DNA of 13,738 nucleotides from Lachnospiraceae bacterium (GTDB lineage: Bacteria; Bacillota; Clostridia; Lachnospirales; Lachnospiraceae): positions 1-13,738 of the forward strand of contig CAAFVW010000169.1 in NCBI GenBank assembly GCA_900766575.1, read 5' to 3'. The notes beneath the pieces are model-generated. The model did not search any database, was not told the DNA's origin, and saw nothing but the letters and a program-made list of their open reading frames with translations. Both the position numbers and the translations under genes were made by a program. Positions 11,817 to 13,738 of this stretch are shown piece after piece. The number at the start of each line of letters is the position of its first letter. The stretch's first letter is position 1.

Positions 11817-13738
11817 TCAAATCTTAAATACAGAGATCTCGTTCTTGAGTCCTTCCATATTCTCATCCAGCACACTTGCAGTGTCACTCAGTTTCTCTAC
11901 ATGTGAGAGCAGCTTATTGGCTACATCATTGACGGTTTCTGCACTGCCTGCGGTCTCCTCGATAATATCTGAGATATTTTTCACTGCCGCTACCGCTGCA
12001 CTGCGTTCGCCATCCGCCTTCTCGGTACTTACCACGATATCCTTCAGTCCCTCGATCAACTGGCTCATACGGGCCTGCATCTCACGGAATACTGCAATCA
12101 CCTCTTCCACAGCCTTGGTCTGAAGCTCTACCATTGCTTTCGCCTGGCTTGCACTCTCCACACTGTTCTGCGTCTGTGCAGTAATGTTCGCAACATTGTT
12201 GCCGATCTCACCGGCTGCCTTGGCGGAATCATCTGCCAGCTTGCGGATCTCTTCCGCCACCACAGCAAAACCTCTTCCGGCCTCTCCGGCTCTGGCTGCC
12301 TCAATGGAAGCATTCAGGGACAACAGATTCGTCTGCTCCGTAATCTCTGTAATCGTACCTACGAAGCTGTTGATGATCTCGGATTCCTTGCGGAGAGATT
12401 CAATACTCTCGCTTACCTTCACAGTAATCTGTGTGGTCTCACCGGCACGTTCACCCAGCACCTGTACGATCTCCATTCCCTTGTTGATCATGCCTTCGGT
12501 CTCATCTACCAGTTTCTCAACACGCTCTACCACATGGCTGACCTCCTGGATCTCATTGGAGAGAATATCCGTCTTCTCCACACATTCCTGTGCATGTCTG
12601 GACTGTTCCTCCATACCTTCATTGATCTCTCCGATGGCACGGGTAATATCCTGGGAATATTCATGGATCAATTCGGAGGCCTGTCCCACATTCTGCGCAG
12701 AAACTTCTAATTCTCCGGTGGCATTGCTTACCTGATTTACCAGCTTCTTGGTATTCGTGATCATGTTCGTCGCGGAACCTGCCAGATCCTGGAACTCATC
12801 ATGACCCTTGGCTGATACCGTCACTGTCAGATCACCCTGTGCCACATCCCCAAACTTTCTGGAGATGCGTTTCATGTTGTTCTCAATACCGGCTGTAATA
12901 AAGATACCCACGATCACTACGATCACACAGGCCAGGAGTACCAGCCTGATGGTCATATTGCGGATCTCCATAGCCTGGCTGGTCACCACACGCATAGGTA
13001 CCAGTGCACAGGTGGTAAATCCCACTTGCGCACTGCGGCTATAGATAAAGAGGTATTTTTCTCCACGGAAATCCACTTCTGCGGTACCGGAATCCGATAC
13101 TGTCTGATCCATTACGCCATTATAAAACTCATGATCGACGAATACAGTCTCATCCTCAGCCAGAGTACTCTCTTCACCATCCTCCAGCTGCTCCACTACC
13201 AGTTCTCTTCCACCCGGAGTGATAAATCCGATGACACTGTCATCACCGATATCAATCTCCTTCAAAAAGTTTGTAATCGCCAAAGGCTTCATATCAATAA
13301 CAACGCAGGCGTTATTAGACTGGCTCATCATCTGGAAAGACAATATGTAGTCCTGATATGTCTCTTTTACCTTGTCATCCAGCACCGGATGACTGTCGAT
13401 CCACTGCGGGATGCTTCTTCTGCCTGCACCGGAAGCTACCGACTCCTTATATTCATCCAGGAATCCATCCACACCGGAAGAAAGCTTGGTAGACAAAAGT
13501 CCCACACCTTCATTGGGAATAATGTGCATATGGCTGATGAACGGATTCGACGTCTGCACCGATAACAGATTCGACTTTGTAGCCGTCAGGAAGTTCAGCT
13601 TGTCTACCGGATTGTCCTCGAACATTCCCAGGAAATATTTCCGCAGATCATCGTCATACGCATACTTTAAGCCCTCGGAACGGATAAAATCGCAGGTCAT
13701 CTCCAAGTATTCTGTCGCCATCCGCACAGTCTGTAACG
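11817..13738 (-). CDS. Methyl-accepting chemotaxis protein, N-terminus outside window
   Basis: Transmembrane chemoreceptor. At least 636 residues are visible and the frame remains open to the right edge, so the true start and first membrane helix are missing. A GTG at 13727 is in frame but gives no membrane anchor. The visible N-terminal 255 residues form an extracellular sensor, probably dCACHE (my inference from length and the FISHMHII and YIFSR-like strands). One membrane segment (about 259-281 from that GTG), a HAMP region (about 282-333) and a long coiled-coil signalling domain follow. The hairpin tip EQTNLLSLNASIEAARAGEA (464-483), continuing GRGFAVVAEEIRKLA, is canonical and couples to CheA/CheW. 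No CheR-docking pentapeptide is seen at the C-terminus. The ligand is unknown. Its presence suggests a motile host. Confidence 0.95.
   Translation of the reverse strand, partial: LQTVRMATEYLEMTCDFIRSEGLKYAYDDDLRKYFLGMFEDNPVDKLNFLTATKSNLLSVQTSNPFISHMHIIPNEGVGLLSTKLSSGVDGFLDEYKESVASGAGRRSIPQWIDSHPVLDDKVKETYQDYILSFQMMSQSNNACVVIDMKPLAITNFLKEIDIGDDSVIGFITPGGRELVVEQLEDGEESTLAEDETVFVDHEFYNGVMDQTVSDSGTAEVDFRGEKYLFIYSRSAQVGFTTCALVPMRVVTSQAMEIRNMTIRLVLLACVIVVIVGIFITAGIENNMKRISRKFGDVAQGDLTVTVSAKGHDEFQDLAGSATNMITNTKKLVNQVSNATGELEVSAQNVGQASELIHEYSQDITRAIGEINEGMEEQSRHAQECVEKTDILSNEIQEVSHVVERVEKLVDETEGMINKGMEIVQVLGERAGETTQITVKVSESIESLRKESEIINSFVGTITEITEQTNLLSLNASIEAARAGEAGRGFAVVAEEIRKLADDSAKAAGEIGNNVANITAQTQNSVESASQAKAMVELQTKAVEEVIAVFREMQARMSQLIEGLKDIVVSTEKADGERSAAVAAVKNISDIIEETAGSAETVNDVANKLLSHVEKLSDTASVLDENMEGLKNEISVFKI

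Overview
The window reads as chromosomal DNA from an anaerobic Firmicute of class Clostridia, most likely a motile member of the Lachnospiraceae. This is inferred from the rho-rpmE pair, a DUF4364 gene, a YtqA-type radical SAM gene, strong AGGAGG-type ribosome binding sites, roughly balanced GC, and a chemoreceptor. No genus can be named. There are eleven complete protein genes and one truncated at the right edge. I see no tRNA, rRNA, CRISPR array, insertion sequence or phage gene.

Positions 1-1888 (minus strand) hold rho followed by rpmE (zinc-type ribosomal protein bL31), with a structured leader in front of rpmE. A divergent intergenic region (1889-2177) carries a promoter for each direction. 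Positions 2178-4861 (plus strand) hold a short NAD(P)-malic enzyme, a radical SAM protein whose start overlaps the malic enzyme stop, and a DUF4364 winged-helix-like protein. This group ends at a strong terminator that lies inside the 3' coding end of the convergent gene rarA (4889-6244). Three tandem 18-bp palindromic units cover both convergent stop codons.

From 6376 to the right edge everything is on the minus strand. In transcription order (right to left) it runs: a membrane chemoreceptor (partial); a membrane-anchored CE4 polysaccharide deacetylase; an orphan LytTR response regulator; a lipoprotein; a divergent LemA-like membrane protein; a DUF4428 zinc-ribbon/SHOCT protein; and a REC-GGDEF diguanylate cyclase with an unusual degenerate C-terminal receiver.

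The most interesting part is 7814-10815. Just downstream of the LytTR regulator gene, and just upstream of a weak promoter for the lipoprotein gene, are two near-identical 21-bp direct repeats. Their spacing is what LytTR activators use. One repeat shares bases with an 11-bp hairpin after the regulator gene. The lipoprotein, LemA-like and DUF4428/SHOCT genes follow with gaps of 53 and 29 bp and no terminator. I infer a small LytTR-controlled cell-envelope module that I do not recognise as a described system.
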